Positions 52,336 to 61,587 are shown, numbered from the stretch's first letter. The stretch is DNA of 64,000 nt from Bacillota bacterium (GCA_023409265.1 JAEYHZ010000036.1:248001-312000); one strand, 5' to 3'. The notes: a model not told the origin generated them from the sequence alone. Program-made: numbers and translations.

Positions 52336-52935
52336 ATGGATTTTCTTACTCACTTATTAATTGCCGGAAAAATAAAAAGGATTGTAAAAAAGGAACTCAA
52401 TATTAAACTGAACACTTTAAGTTTTTATATTGGAAATATCAAGCCTGATTTTTCCCCAAAATATATACAGATCGAACATTACAAGAAAGTTTCCAACTGT
52501 TTTTTACAGAATGAGATTCATCAAATAATGAATTCCAGTATCTATGACAGAAAGTGTACAAGAACCTTCTCCGAAAGACTTGGAATAATAACCCATTATC
52601 TTTCAGATTTTTTTTGCTATGCGCATTCTGATTATTTTACCGGCAGTATGACAGAACACTACATGTACGAAATCGGAATGTTAATTAAATACTTAATGAA
52701 GTTTAACAAAATCAGTGATGAAGTTATGAAGATGCCCATTGAAATCAGGAATAGCAAAACCTCAATATGCGAATATATTGAGGTTTTTAATGAAAAGTAT
52801 ATAGCAGTATGTGATAAAAACTTCCCTGAAACAGACTTGATTTATACTCTTAATGTTTGCATGTTTCTGTGTCTATCTATTATTACCGCCTGCAACTCAG
52901 GAGAAGAAAAGCTTTCAAATGTTGCTTACTCCTAG
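52336..52935 (+). CDS. Zinc-dependent phospholipase C-like protein
   Basis: 199 residues, start ATG after GGGAGGT. It has no signal peptide. The pattern MDFLTHLLIA at the start, YIGNIKPDFSP, and LGIITHYLSDFFCYAHSDYF resembles the clostridial zinc-dependent phospholipase C / S1-P1-nuclease-like fold, with His and Asp residues as metal ligands. Cytoplasmic location would be unusual for a phospholipase, so the activity may differ. Single gene; convergent with the RCC1-like gene. Confidence 0.65.
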   Translation: MDFLTHLLIAGKIKRIVKKELNIKLNTLSFYIGNIKPDFSPKYIQIEHYKKVSNCFLQNEIHQIMNSSIYDRKCTRTFSERLGIITHYLSDFFCYAHSDYFTGSMTEHYMYEIGMLIKYLMKFNKISDEVMKMPIEIRNSKTSICEYIEVFNEKYIAVCDKNFPETDLIYTLNVCMFLCLSIITACNSGEEKLSNVAYS

Positions 52936-52967
52936 TATTTTCCATTTGTTTTTTCCATTTGAAAGCT
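52910..52967 (-). terminator. Possible terminator of the RCC1-like gene
   Basis: Perfect 12-bp arms AGCTTTCAAATG (52910-52921) and complement (52956-52967), overlapping the end of the convergent gene; followed on the minus strand by TTTTCTTC. The loop is long (34 bases). Confidence 0.5.
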
Positions 52968-52981
52968 CTTGGATAAGCATT

Positions 52982-53923
52982 TTAATAATATTCTCCGGCA
53001 ATTAACTTAATCTTATTATTTTTATCTATCGCTAACAATCTGCCGGATGAAAAACCATCGTAGGAGTCCTTTCCGCCGGCTGCCAGTTTAGTAATTCCTG
53101 TTAACCCTTTAATCTTTTTAGCATTCTTTGAGTTGTTGTTTATTGTGCTCCAGGTCCAAACTTCTCCTTTACCATCAACTACATAAGCTTCCATTCTGCC
53201 GGCTTCTATGGTTTTAGCACCTGTAAAACCGGTTACTTTTACAGGTTTTTTGGTATCTGAAAAACTCCACTGCCATACTGTATTATCCTTTAGCAGAGCT
53301 AATGCTGAATCGGCACCTGCAGATATTTCCCTGACATTTTTTAAGCCGGGAACCTGTTTTAAAGCTGCTTTTTTGATGAAATCTGCTACCAGTGCATCAT
53401 CGCGCCATTGCCATACTGTTCCGTCCTTCTTTAGTGCAAGTACATCAAAATCTCTTACTGATATACTTGTTACGTCTTTTAAGCCTTTAACCTCGAAAGC
53501 TTTCAGATTATTTCCAACACCCCAGACAGTACCATCATTCTTCAGGGCATATATTCCTTCCGACCCAATACTTATGGATTTTACTTTATCCAATTTTTCA
53601 ATCTTCTTTTTGTCTGCAAACTTATTATTTGTGTCATAATCTTCCTTATAATGATATACATCTCCTGATTTATCAAGAACCCATAACCCAAAATACATAT
53701 CATTTGCTGCCATTTTAGCATTTGTTACTTCGTTGATCTGATATAAAGCATCACTCTTATAAGTTGTAACAAAAAGTTTACCATCACTTGAAGTCAGATA
53801 AATTTCAGAGCTTCCTCCTATAATACTGGAATAACTAGTGCCTGCCGCTGCAACAGTACATAATGAAAACGAAATTATCAAGGCAGTCGCAATAAGTACT
53901 TTAAAAAATCTTGTTATTTTCAT
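52982..53923 (-). CDS. Secreted RCC1-like beta-propeller protein
   Basis: 313 residues with signal peptide (about 1-27). Repeats with the pattern ALKKDGTVWQW / ALKNDGTVWGVGNN / ALLKDNTVWQWSF, each about 40-50 residues, indicate a regulator-of-chromosome-condensation-type propeller with about five to six visible blades. Such secreted propellers in clostridia bind ligands or proteins on the surface; no function known. It is a single gene; its ribosome binding site AGGAGAAATGC precedes the ATG at 53923. Confidence 0.8.
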   Translation of the reverse strand: MKITRFFKVLIATALIISFSLCTVAAAGTSYSSIIGGSSEIYLTSSDGKLFVTTYKSDALYQINEVTNAKMAANDMYFGLWVLDKSGDVYHYKEDYDTNNKFADKKKIEKLDKVKSISIGSEGIYALKNDGTVWGVGNNLKAFEVKGLKDVTSISVRDFDVLALKKDGTVWQWRDDALVADFIKKAALKQVPGLKNVREISAGADSALALLKDNTVWQWSFSDTKKPVKVTGFTGAKTIEAGRMEAYVVDGKGEVWTWSTINNNSKNAKKIKGLTGITKLAAGGKDSYDGFSSGRLLAIDKNNKIKLIAGEYY

Positions 53924-53992
53924 TGCATTTCTCCTATTAAAATATTTTAAGTCATCAATATTTTACATTATAATGGGAATAATGACAATTCT

Positions 53993-54823
53993 TTAATTAA
54001 TTTGCCGGGTTTTTGTTTTAAAAACAATTGAAAATAAAATACTTAAAATTAATATTGATAGAATGACAGCAAGGGAAAGTTCAATTGGTATTTTTATATG
54101 AAACATTAATAGTAAGAGCTTGATGCCTGTAAAGCTCAAAATCAAAGCAACACCATATTTCACAAGTTTAAAGTTTTCATGCAGATTGCCAAGAACAAAG
54201 TACATACTTCTCAGGCCCATTATGGCAAAAATATTAGAGGTATAAACAATGAATGGATCAGTTGTTACTGAAAATATAGCCGGAATGGAATCTACTGCAA
54301 AAATAATGTCTGTAAACTCAATCAGGATCAATACTGCAAATAAAGGTGTTGCATACAGAATCTTATTTTTCCTCACAAAAAATCTATCACCTTCCAGTGA
54401 ATCAGTAACAGGTATTATCTTCCCCAGAAGCTTAATAATTTTACTATCCTTCAAATTGTTGTTTTCTTTTTTGTATAACATTCTGATTCCACTGATTAGT
54501 AATATTGCTCCAAAGATATATAAAACCCAATGGAACATATTCACTATCGTTACCCCTAATAGAACAAAAATCAGTCTAAGTACAAGTGCTCCGGCGATAC
54601 CATAATTTAGAATTCTTCGTTGATACTGCTGCTTAATACCGAAGCTGCTGAAAACCATGATAAACAGAAAAAGATTATCGACACTGAGGCTTTTTTCTAT
54701 TACAAAACCACCAAGAAACTCAAGGGCTTTTTCCTTACCTTCAAAGTAATATATACCGGCATTAAATAATAGTGCAAGACCAATCCAAAAGAATACCCAC
54801 ATTAATGCTTTTTTTGTTGACAT
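53993..54823 (-). CDS. TerC/Alx-family membrane protein, probable Mn2+ exporter
   Basis: 276 residues with about nine helices. Conserved TerC features: FLGGFVIEKSLSVDNLFLF and LIEFTDIIFAVDSIPAIFSVTTDPFIVYTSNIFAIMGLRSMYF, with acidic residues in helices that bind metal. TerC/Alx proteins export manganese and support metalation of exported enzymes. Start ATG with GGAGGA upstream, 3 bases after the DedA gene. The operon is preceded by a yybP-ykoY riboswitch, which senses Mn2+ and is typically linked to this family. Confidence 0.92.
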   Translation of the reverse strand: MSTKKALMWVFFWIGLALLFNAGIYYFEGKEKALEFLGGFVIEKSLSVDNLFLFIMVFSSFGIKQQYQRRILNYGIAGALVLRLIFVLLGVTIVNMFHWVLYIFGAILLISGIRMLYKKENNNLKDSKIIKLLGKIIPVTDSLEGDRFFVRKNKILYATPLFAVLILIEFTDIIFAVDSIPAIFSVTTDPFIVYTSNIFAIMGLRSMYFVLGNLHENFKLVKYGVALILSFTGIKLLLLMFHIKIPIELSLAVILSILILSILFSIVFKTKTRQIN

Positions 54824-54826
54824 ACA

Positions 54827-55471
54827 TTATCCTCCGCTTTTTTTATTATTTAGAAGCCATGAAATAAATACAGGTAATAAAGAGATGAAAATTATTGCAA
54901 GAACCACCAAAGTGAAATTATCTTTAACGACAGGAATATTCCCAAAAAGATACCCTGAAAAGATGCATACCGATACCCATAGCACTCCTCCGACAATATT
55001 GTATAGAATAAACCTGCCATAAGACATGCTGCCCATACCTGCGACAAATGGAGCAAAAGTCCTTATTACAGGTATAAATCTGGCAATAATAACGGTTTTT
55101 CCTCCATGCCGCTCATAAAACCTGTGGGCTCTCTCCAAATGCTTTTTATTCAGTAATTTTACATTCTGCTTTTGAAAAATTTTAGGACCAAGATATTTAC
55201 CTATGTGATAATTTACAGTATCCCCTATGATTGCAGCAGCAACCAAAGTAACCGTCAATATCCACAGGTTCATGGTACCTGCTGCTGAAAGGGCTCCAAC
55301 AACAAAGATAAGAGAATCTCCGGGTAGAAAAGGCGCCATAAACAGGCCGGTCTCGCAGAAAATAATCCCGAATAAAATCAGATAGGTCAATGCACCAAAG
55401 TGATTAACTATCTCCGAAATGTGTACATCAAGATGAACTATCAGTTCAAATATTTGTGAAATAAATTGCAT
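54827..55471 (-). CDS. DedA-family membrane protein (under Mn2+ riboswitch)
   Basis: 214 residues with about five helices. Conserved DedA motifs: FLPGDSLIFVVGAL, a polar GDTVNYHIGKYLG and the RFIPVIRTFAPFVAGMGSMSYGRF segment. DedA proteins move lipid carriers such as undecaprenyl phosphate or phosphatidylethanolamine across the membrane and help maintain proton-motive force. Start ATG after AAAGGAGG. First gene after the riboswitch, followed by TerC, so expression follows Mn2+. The pairing is unusual (see findings). Confidence 0.9.
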   Translation of the reverse strand: MQFISQIFELIVHLDVHISEIVNHFGALTYLILFGIIFCETGLFMAPFLPGDSLIFVVGALSAAGTMNLWILTVTLVAAAIIGDTVNYHIGKYLGPKIFQKQNVKLLNKKHLERAHRFYERHGGKTVIIARFIPVIRTFAPFVAGMGSMSYGRFILYNIVGGVLWVSVCIFSGYLFGNIPVVKDNFTLVVLAIIFISLLPVFISWLLNNKKSGG

Positions 55472-55520
55472 TTTTCCTCCTTTAATATTTTAATTTTTAT
55501 TACCTGCTGAGTTTAAGGAT

Positions 55521-55655
55521 TAAAAACAAAAAGACTTTTAACATAATCTAAAATCAGATTATGCTAAAAGTCTCGTTAACCTTGAAGGAAACAAAGCCAG
55601 ATGCTTTTTTAACATCGGTTGTTGACTTTGTAATTAAATAACTACTCCCTTTTAA
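55521..55655 (-). promoter_or_regulatory. yybP-ykoY (manganese) riboswitch with intrinsic terminator
   Basis: Leader of the DedA-TerC operon, minus strand. The 5' consensus appears as AAAAGGGAGTAG, then ACAAAGTCAACAACC pairing with GGCTTTGTT about 20 bases on, and the 3' conserved GGTTAACGAGACTTTTAGC, matching the yybP-ykoY pattern. A terminator hairpin (AGACTTTTAGCATAATCT / AGATTATGTTAAAAGTCT) and T run follow at 55521-55573; it overlaps the 3' side of the aptamer, so metal binding should prevent termination. Members sense Mn2+ and control TerC/Alx exporters. Confidence 0.85.
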
Positions 55656-55662
55656 CACTAGT

Positions 55663-55692
55663 ATTGTAATATGTATTGCACAAGTATGTCAA
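55663..55692 (-). promoter_or_regulatory. Sigma-A promoter of the riboswitch operon
   Basis: Minus strand TTGACA, 18-base spacer, TACAAT, close before the aptamer. The remaining part of the gap to the next gene (55693-55814) is AT-rich without another clear signal. Confidence 0.65.
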
Positions 55693-55814
55693 TTGGTCTG
55701 TTGTTAACTTTATGTTAAATTATTTTATTAAATGTAAGCTTTTTGAAATATATTAAAAAATTGTTTGCTATAATATTTCTTCTTTCTCAAATAATATCGT
55801 TGAGGTGATTAAAT

Positions 55815-56423
55815 TTGAAAAGGATATTAATAATAGCAACATTAGTTTTTAGTTTGTTAACTGTAGGGGTATTTGCTCAGACTTATAAGTGTAAAAGCGG
55901 TGACACACTGACCAAAATAGCCGAAAAATACAATACAACTATAAGTAAAATAAAAGCATCCAATCCCCAGCTTAAAGATTCTTCATCACTTAAGCCCGGA
56001 CAGAAGCTGAAAATACCTGATCAAGGTACAGTTTCAGATTATGAGAAGGAAGTTGCAAGACTTGTTAATGTTGAAAGATCCAAAGCAGGTCTTCAGAAAT
56101 TAACACTCAATGCCCAGATTTCAAAGGTAGCGAGAATTAAATGCCAGGATATGATTAACAAGAAATATTTTTCTCATATTTCCCCTACCTATGGATCACC
56201 ATTTAAGATGATGGAGTCCTTTGGTATCAGATTTTCTGCCGCAGGCGAAAATATTGCCTATGGTCAGAAAACACCTGCCGAGGTTATGAGAGGCTGGATG
56301 AATTCACCCGGACACAGGGCAAATATCCTGAGCCGTACCTATACAAATATTGGTGTAGGTTGTGCGAAATCAAAAACTGGCGTCAACTACTGGTCTCAGA
56401 TGTTTACCAAACCTACAAAGTAA
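55815..56423 (+). CDS. Secreted LysM-CAP (SCP/YkwD-like) protein
   Basis: 202 residues from TTG at 55815 with GAGGTGAT upstream. Signal peptide to about residue 21 (GVFAQ). LysM at about 23-67 (YKCKSGDTLTKIAEKYNTT...LKPGQKLKIP), then a CAP/SCP domain (about 78-198) with the characteristic LVNVERSKAGL, HISPTYGSPFKMM, AGENIAYG and GWMNSPGHRANIL motifs. Such YkwD/SafA-like proteins bind murein or coat and may act in spores or the wall; enzymatic activity is unproven. A terminator follows the gene. Confidence 0.9.
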   Translation: MKRILIIATLVFSLLTVGVFAQTYKCKSGDTLTKIAEKYNTTISKIKASNPQLKDSSSLKPGQKLKIPDQGTVSDYEKEVARLVNVERSKAGLQKLTLNAQISKVARIKCQDMINKKYFSHISPTYGSPFKMMESFGIRFSAAGENIAYGQKTPAEVMRGWMNSPGHRANILSRTYTNIGVGCAKSKTGVNYWSQMFTKPTK

Positions 56424-56474
56424 TTAAACTCCGGTCAAAAAGCCTGAGAAAGTAATTGCAGGAGCAAAGAAAAT

Positions 56475-56519
56475 AAAAGCAGTATCCGGCGCAGGTCAAA
56501 CGTCGGATTCTGCTTTTGT
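56475..56519 (+). terminator. Terminator after the LysM-CAP gene
   Basis: AAAAGCAG-ATCCG / CGGAT-CTGCTTTT stem, 52 bases after the stop codon, followed by a short T run. Confidence 0.75.
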
Positions 56520-56597
56520 TAATTTAAACTGAAAGGTCGCATTTATTAAACAAAAAGATCTATTTTAATAAATTTTTAATAACTAAATTATATATAA

Positions 56598-56834
56598 TCA
56601 TGAAGCTTTAAGAAGCTTGTCTATGTATTCCCTATCGAAACCAATAATAATATATCCATTGATATCAATGACAGGAACCGCACGCTGACCGGATTTCCGG
56701 ATCATCTCCAGGGCTCCTTCCGTATCCCTGGAAACGTCAATGTCCTCGTATTTTACATTATTGGAAGCCAAGTGCTCCTTAAGTACGTTACACCATTTAC
56801 AGGTTGGTGTACTATAGATTTTTACTGCCGTCAT
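56598..56834 (-). CDS. Glutaredoxin-like thiol-disulfide protein (NrdH/YruB type)
   Basis: 78 residues with thioredoxin fold. The active site CKWC (residues 12-15) is near the N-terminus, and VPVIDINGYIIIGFD supplies the cis-Pro and glutathione-site region. Start ATG after AAAGGAG. Single gene between the LysM-CAP gene and the second DedA gene. Probably reduces disulfides with thioredoxin reductase, as clostridia lack glutathione. Confidence 0.9.
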   Translation of the reverse strand: MTAVKIYSTPTCKWCNVLKEHLASNNVKYEDIDVSRDTEGALEMIRKSGQRAVPVIDINGYIIIGFDREYIDKLLKAS

Positions 56835-56995
56835 ACTTAAACACTCCTTTCTCCATTTACATAATAATGTTTTTATTACTTAATTTTCCATTTGTAATTA
56901 TGAGGTCCCCAAATTATTCATATATAATTCATACCTCAACATCTATTTCATAAACATGATTTGGGAAAGAAATTTATCATCAGGTTTTTTCAAAA

Positions 56996-57634
56996 TCAGA
57001 CCGAACTCGACGGGTTTTTTCTTGATTTACGGGCCTTGTAAATTATAAAACCAATTATTCCCACAACAGCAATAATTGCAACTGAAGCCAAATTAAAAAC
57101 AGAAAGGAACTTTTTAACCTGCTCAATATTGTTACCTATAACCCTGCCTATTAAAAGATATATTACCTGTTGTAATACAATGGAGATTAATATATACGTA
57201 AAATATACTCTTTTTTTTACTTTAAAAACTCCTGAAAACAGAACCATTATTGAGCTGGTTCCGGGTATGAATTTACTTAGTATTAATCCGTACTTTCCAT
57301 ATTTATGAAAGACTTTTTCCGAACGCTTGATATGTTTTTCGTCGATATATTTCAATACGAGCTTGTATCTGAGGACTTCGTCCCCTTTTTTATACCCGAA
57401 CCAATAAACCAGTATTGAACCTACCAGACTCCCTAAAACTGAAATAAATAAAACAAGAAAAAAATAAAAATTTGTTCCAACCGTTGTCAAATATCCTTCA
57501 AAAACTATAATAACATCCGACGGAAAAGGAGGAAAAACCAATTGTAAAACACCCGATATGAAGAAGAAAATATATGTAACAACAGGATTTCCATTGATTA
57601 TGCCATGTATAGAATTAAGTATAAAATCCTCCAT
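56996..57634 (-). CDS. Second DedA-family membrane protein
   Basis: 212 residues, about five helices, start ATG after AAGGAGG. Variant DedA motifs: VFPPFPSDVIIVFEGYL and SKFIPGTSSIMVLFSGVFKVKKRVYF in place of the usual RFIPVIRTFAPF; it lacks the conserved Arg of that segment. It forms a separate unit from the riboswitch-controlled DedA, 1.2 kb away. Different lipid substrates or a partly degenerate transporter are possible. Confidence 0.87.
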   Translation of the reverse strand: MEDFILNSIHGIINGNPVVTYIFFFISGVLQLVFPPFPSDVIIVFEGYLTTVGTNFYFFLVLFISVLGSLVGSILVYWFGYKKGDEVLRYKLVLKYIDEKHIKRSEKVFHKYGKYGLILSKFIPGTSSIMVLFSGVFKVKKRVYFTYILISIVLQQVIYLLIGRVIGNNIEQVKKFLSVFNLASVAIIAVVGIIGFIIYKARKSRKNPSSSV

Positions 57635-57721
57635 TTAAAATAGCTTCCTCCTTGGTAAGTTTTTTAGCATGCCTTGTTATCTTATTATACCCAAATAACA
57701 AATAAATGTCTGATTCAATAA

Positions 57722-57757
57722 TAAAAGCTCATTTCTTATTTCATGAAATGAGCCTTA
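57722..57757 (-). terminator. Terminator of the beta-lactamase-fold gene
   Basis: Minus strand AAGGCTCATTTC / GAAATGAGCTTTT with an 8-base loop and T run, 17 bases after the stop at 57774. Confidence 0.75.
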
Positions 57758-57773
57758 ATCAATATCCTTTTAA

Positions 57774-58865
57774 TTATTTCATTACAGGGTTTTTAGCAGC
57801 ATAAGCTTCCTCAAAATCATAAATCTGTTTGGAAAGCTTTGCAATATTGTTACATGCTGTGCCAAAATCAACCTTATCTGTCATGACCGAGAGTACATAC
57901 GGATGTTTTGCAAACACAATCCCAACATCATTAGCTGTTCTGGTCTGATTTCCAATCTTATGGGCAACTTTTACTCCAGTAAGCTTAGCGCTGATTCTAT
58001 CGTTCCAGTCTGTGTTTTCCAGATTGTTAATTAATTCGCCATAAACTTTTTCGTTATTGAGGTAATGCTTATAAAGGTCCTGTGCTACCAGTGCCATATC
58101 ATATGGGCAGGAACGATGGCGTGCTCCGTAATAAACCTTACCGCCCAGACCTGTTATATAATCACGGACATTTTGAATTCCAACCTGCCTGATAATCATG
58201 TTTACACCGCAATTATCACTCTTACGGATAGCAAGCTTTGATGTCTCGCGGACTGTGTACTGAGTTCCAAAGGGTGAATTTTGGATAATACCGGTGCCGT
58301 ATTCAAGATCTTCCTTTTTGTAAGTCAGTTTGTCTTCCAGTTTCACCTTGCCGGCCTCAATATCTTTAAATAGCACCATGTTTATAGGAAGTTTGGATGT
58401 ACTGGCTGCGATGTATTCAATCTGGTCATTTACATTTACCATTTCACCGGTAGCCAGGTCTATATAGGTTACACCATAAGTACCTGTGAGCTTGGAAGTA
58501 TAATTTGTTATCAGCTTCTTCAGTTCCTCCATTTTTCCGCTCTTGGTGACTGTTCCTACTTTTGGGAGATAGCCATGCACCTCGGTTGTTACTCCTTTGG
58601 CATCTGTTGAGGAATTTGAAGCTGTTTGTGTGCTGTCAGCAGGCTCCTTGGTATTGTTTGCCTCACCCGTTGTTGAAGCTGAAGTTGACCGGGTAGACGA
58701 TGCTTGTGTTGTATCGCCGGGTTTTGAAGTACCTGTTACATTTTCTCGGTTCAATAGCAGATAAGCTGCCATAACTATAGCAATTATTGATAAAACAGTA
58801 GTCGATACAATCAATGTTCTTCTTCTTTTATATTTTCTTTCATTTCTAAAGTGATAATTACTCAT
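57774..58865 (-). CDS. Membrane-anchored serine hydrolase of the class A beta-lactamase fold
   Basis: 363 residues from ATG at 58865 with GGAGG upstream (a TTG at 58889 precedes that site). A membrane helix (about 19-40) and Ser/Thr-rich linker precede a beta-lactamase-2-type domain. Motifs: STSK (SxxK) in AASTSKLPINM, SDN in KSDNCGVNM, and KIG in AHKIGNQ in place of KTG. The Glu166-type ExxLN motif of hydrolytic class A enzymes is not visible, so true antibiotic hydrolysis is uncertain; a PBP-like or murein-related role is possible. It is a single-gene unit. Confidence 0.78.
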   Translation of the reverse strand: MSNYHFRNERKYKRRRTLIVSTTVLSIIAIVMAAYLLLNRENVTGTSKPGDTTQASSTRSTSASTTGEANNTKEPADSTQTASNSSTDAKGVTTEVHGYLPKVGTVTKSGKMEELKKLITNYTSKLTGTYGVTYIDLATGEMVNVNDQIEYIAASTSKLPINMVLFKDIEAGKVKLEDKLTYKKEDLEYGTGIIQNSPFGTQYTVRETSKLAIRKSDNCGVNMIIRQVGIQNVRDYITGLGGKVYYGARHRSCPYDMALVAQDLYKHYLNNEKVYGELINNLENTDWNDRISAKLTGVKVAHKIGNQTRTANDVGIVFAKHPYVLSVMTDKVDFGTACNNIAKLSKQIYDFEEAYAAKNPVMK

Positions 58866-59066
58866 ATTACCTCCAAGTGTCGGTGCCAAAACGAATTATG
58901 TAAATATTCTGAATCAGCTTTATAATCGTCATTTTTTATTTAACCTGCTAAAATTATCAGCATCTAATTTTAACATTATTATCTGCGTTCATTCAAATAC
59001 ATTTTTATTAAGATTTCTTAATATTACCGTTATTATTGTCATTTCCTGTATAATTGCAATCATTTA

Positions 59067-59810
59067 TTACTGTTTATTGTTTTCAAACAGTAATCTGCAA
59101 TTATCGGCTCTATATTTTGAATAAATATATTCTACTGCCTGACCGCTCTTTGAAAAAAGTGTATTTACAAGTTTGATCAATGGCTGACCGGGCTGAACTC
59201 TAAGTACGGGGGAGTCATTATTGTCTGCAAAAACAATCTCAAGTACACTTTTGCTCTTATCAGGAATCAACGGATATTTACCTCTTAAAATATCTATAGA
59301 GGACTTTCCGCTTTTTAATTGTGAAACAATGTCCGGAAAAAGATTTACAGGAATATAGGATTTATTGAAGGAATACACTTCATTGGCCTGATTATTTATA
59401 CAGGAAACATAGGTAATAACTGCAATTGGCATAGCGCTGTTATAGTTGAATGTTCTGTTTAAAACCTCCATGGAGGTGCTCTCGATAACAGTAATATCAA
59501 TAATATTTTTTCCTGCAGGCATCTGGCAGTCAAGAATTGAATCGGTAAAACCTGTATAGTTCCTGATGTCTATGACATTCTTACGGCCATAAACAAATGT
59601 TCCTTTTCCCTTTTCCTTGTATAGATAACCGCTGTTTGTAAGCTCGGTTATTGCCTGTCTTACAGTTGGTCTGCTAATATCGTAGAGCTGGCATAGATCC
59701 TGTTCCGACGGAATTTGTGTATCGGGAGCGTATTCATTGCTTTCAATCTTCTTAACGATCAAGTCTTTTAACTGAAGATACAAAGGTACGCTGCTGAACT
59801 TATTTATCAT
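59067..59810 (-). CDS. GntR-family regulator (HutC/UTRA type)
   Basis: 247 residues, start ATG after GGAGAG. GntR winged helix (about 5-75; SVPLYLQLKDLIVKKIES, IPSEQDLCQLYDISRPTVRQAITEL), UTRA effector domain (about 90-245). Members respond to sugar phosphates, amino acids or histidine degradation products. Neighbours (beta-lactamase-fold gene, purB) give no clear target. Confidence 0.92.
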   Translation of the reverse strand: MINKFSSVPLYLQLKDLIVKKIESNEYAPDTQIPSEQDLCQLYDISRPTVRQAITELTNSGYLYKEKGKGTFVYGRKNVIDIRNYTGFTDSILDCQMPAGKNIIDITVIESTSMEVLNRTFNYNSAMPIAVITYVSCINNQANEVYSFNKSYIPVNLFPDIVSQLKSGKSSIDILRGKYPLIPDKSKSVLEIVFADNNDSPVLRVQPGQPLIKLVNTLFSKSGQAVEYIYSKYRADNCRLLFENNKQ

Positions 59811-59878
59811 ATGTACTCTCCATTTCCGCCCGGCTTAAATCAAAGTTAAACCAGGCTGTTTTATCTGATAGTATAAAT

Positions 59879-59912
59879 TAAAAAAGATAGGACGTATTGA
59901 CATCCTATCTTT
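59879..59912 (-). terminator. Terminator of purB
   Basis: Minus strand AAAGATAGGA / TCCTATCTTT with a 10-base loop and a T run, 108 bases after the purB stop. Confidence 0.7.
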
Positions 59913-60019
59913 ATTATATAAATATTTAAATTGAACTTCAATAGGATTACAGCATTATACTGTAACAATCAGATCTAAAAGATTTAGCTATGTTATGAAT
60001 AGCTGCGGTCAGCTCATCC

Positions 60020-61450
60020 TTACACCTTCAGGTCCACTTCAATTTCAGCAATTTCGGCACTTGTCAGCACAGGATTCACTTCGTTTTCTATAAATTCGAC
60101 AACCTGCTCCGGGCTTCTTCCGATATAGTTCTTCGGTTCTAGAACGGATTTCAGCGCTTCCAGAGACATACCAAACAGTGGATCAGCTGCAATTCTTTCA
60201 ATTAAGTCATTGGACTCGCCTTCAACTTTAACTCTTCTTCCGGCATCCATTGAATGCTTTCTTATCTGCTCGTGGAGTTCCTGTCTGTCTCCACCATGTT
60301 TGACTGCCTCCATCATAATATTCTCGGTTGCCATGAACGGAAGCTCGTCCATTACATGTTTGAGAATTACCTTCGGATAAACGACAAAACCACTAGAAAC
60401 ATTAATATATATATTCAGTATGGCATCAACAGCAAGGAATGCTTCAGGTACAGATATCCTCTTGTTTGCAGAGTCATCAAGAGTTCTTTCAAACCATTGG
60501 GTTGATGCTGTTATAGCAGGGTTAAGCGCATCAACTATAACATACCTGGCAAGTGATGAAATACGTTCACATCTCATAGGATTTCTCTTATAAGCCATAG
60601 CAGAAGAACCGATCTGTTTTTCTTCAAAGGGCTCTTCCATTTCCTTCATGCTCTGAAGAAGTCTCATGTCATTACTGAATTTATAAGCACTCTGAGCTAT
60701 ACCGCTAAGAACGTTTAAAACTCTGCTGTCTAGCTTTCTCGGGTAGGTCTGCCCTGAAACTGCAAATACAGTCTTGAAACCCATTTTATCAGCAATAAGC
60801 TGCTCCAGTTTTTTAACCTTTTCATGGTCTCCGTCAAAGAGATTTAAAAAGCTGGCCTGTGTACCGGTGGTTCCCTTAGAACCCAAAAGCTTCATATTCT
60901 CGATGGTATGATCCAGATCTTCCATATCCATAAGAAGCTCCTGAATCCACAGCGTAGCCCTTTTACCGACTGTGACAAGCTGTGCAGGCTGATAATGGGT
61001 AAAGCCGAGGGTTGGCATATCCTTGTATTCAAGCGCAAAATCAGAAAGTTTTTTTATGAGAATGAGCATTTTGCTTCTTACAAGCTTTAAAGCTTCTGTC
61101 ATAACTATAATATCAGTATTATCACCCACGTAGCAGGAAGTGGCGCCAAGATGTATTATTGCTTTTGCGTCAGGGCACTGTTCACCGTATGCATGCACAT
61201 GGGACATAACATCATGTCTGAATTGCTTTTCATATTGTTCAGCTACTTCATAATTAATATCGTCTTTCCTGTTGTTTAATTGTTCAATCTGAGCGTCAGT
61301 AATATTCAATCCAAGCTCTTTCTCAGCTTCTGCAAGAGCAATCCAGAGCTTTCTCCATGTCCTGAATTTCATATCCGGTGAAAATATCTGCTGCATTTCA
61401 CTGCTGGCATATCTTGCATTAAATGGACTTTCATAAACGTTTTTCATCAT
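60020..61450 (-). CDS. purB: Adenylosuccinate lyase
   Basis: 476 residues, ATG after GGAGG. The fumarase/aspartase superfamily signature is present as GSSAMAYKRNPMRCERI (about 285-301). Also HLGATSCYVGDNTD (about 102-115) and TLGFTHYQPAQLVTVGKRA with catalytic His. It cleaves adenylosuccinate and SAICAR in purine synthesis, in the cytoplasm. It is a stand-alone gene here, separate from other pur genes. Vertebrate-type long form (476 residues) rather than the short 430-residue bacterial form. Confidence 0.95.
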   Translation of the reverse strand: MMKNVYESPFNARYASSEMQQIFSPDMKFRTWRKLWIALAEAEKELGLNITDAQIEQLNNRKDDINYEVAEQYEKQFRHDVMSHVHAYGEQCPDAKAIIHLGATSCYVGDNTDIIVMTEALKLVRSKMLILIKKLSDFALEYKDMPTLGFTHYQPAQLVTVGKRATLWIQELLMDMEDLDHTIENMKLLGSKGTTGTQASFLNLFDGDHEKVKKLEQLIADKMGFKTVFAVSGQTYPRKLDSRVLNVLSGIAQSAYKFSNDMRLLQSMKEMEEPFEEKQIGSSAMAYKRNPMRCERISSLARYVIVDALNPAITASTQWFERTLDDSANKRISVPEAFLAVDAILNIYINVSSGFVVYPKVILKHVMDELPFMATENIMMEAVKHGGDRQELHEQIRKHSMDAGRRVKVEGESNDLIERIAADPLFGMSLEALKSVLEPKNYIGRSPEQVVEFIENEVNPVLTSAEIAEIEVDLKV

Positions 61451-61558
61451 TTATTACCTCCGGGTATTTATGGCTTCTCGCCTCAACATCACATATTATA
61501 CAATAAAAACCGAATATTTGCATCAAAATTAATAAAAATGTTCGGATTAGTTTTATTC

Positions 61559-61587
61559 AAAAAAAGTGCGGGATATAATCCCGCTTT
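61559..61587 (-). terminator. Terminator of the aminotransferase gene
   Basis: Minus strand AAAGCGGGAT / ATCCCGCACTTTTTTT, 125 bases after the stop at 61712. Confidence 0.8.
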
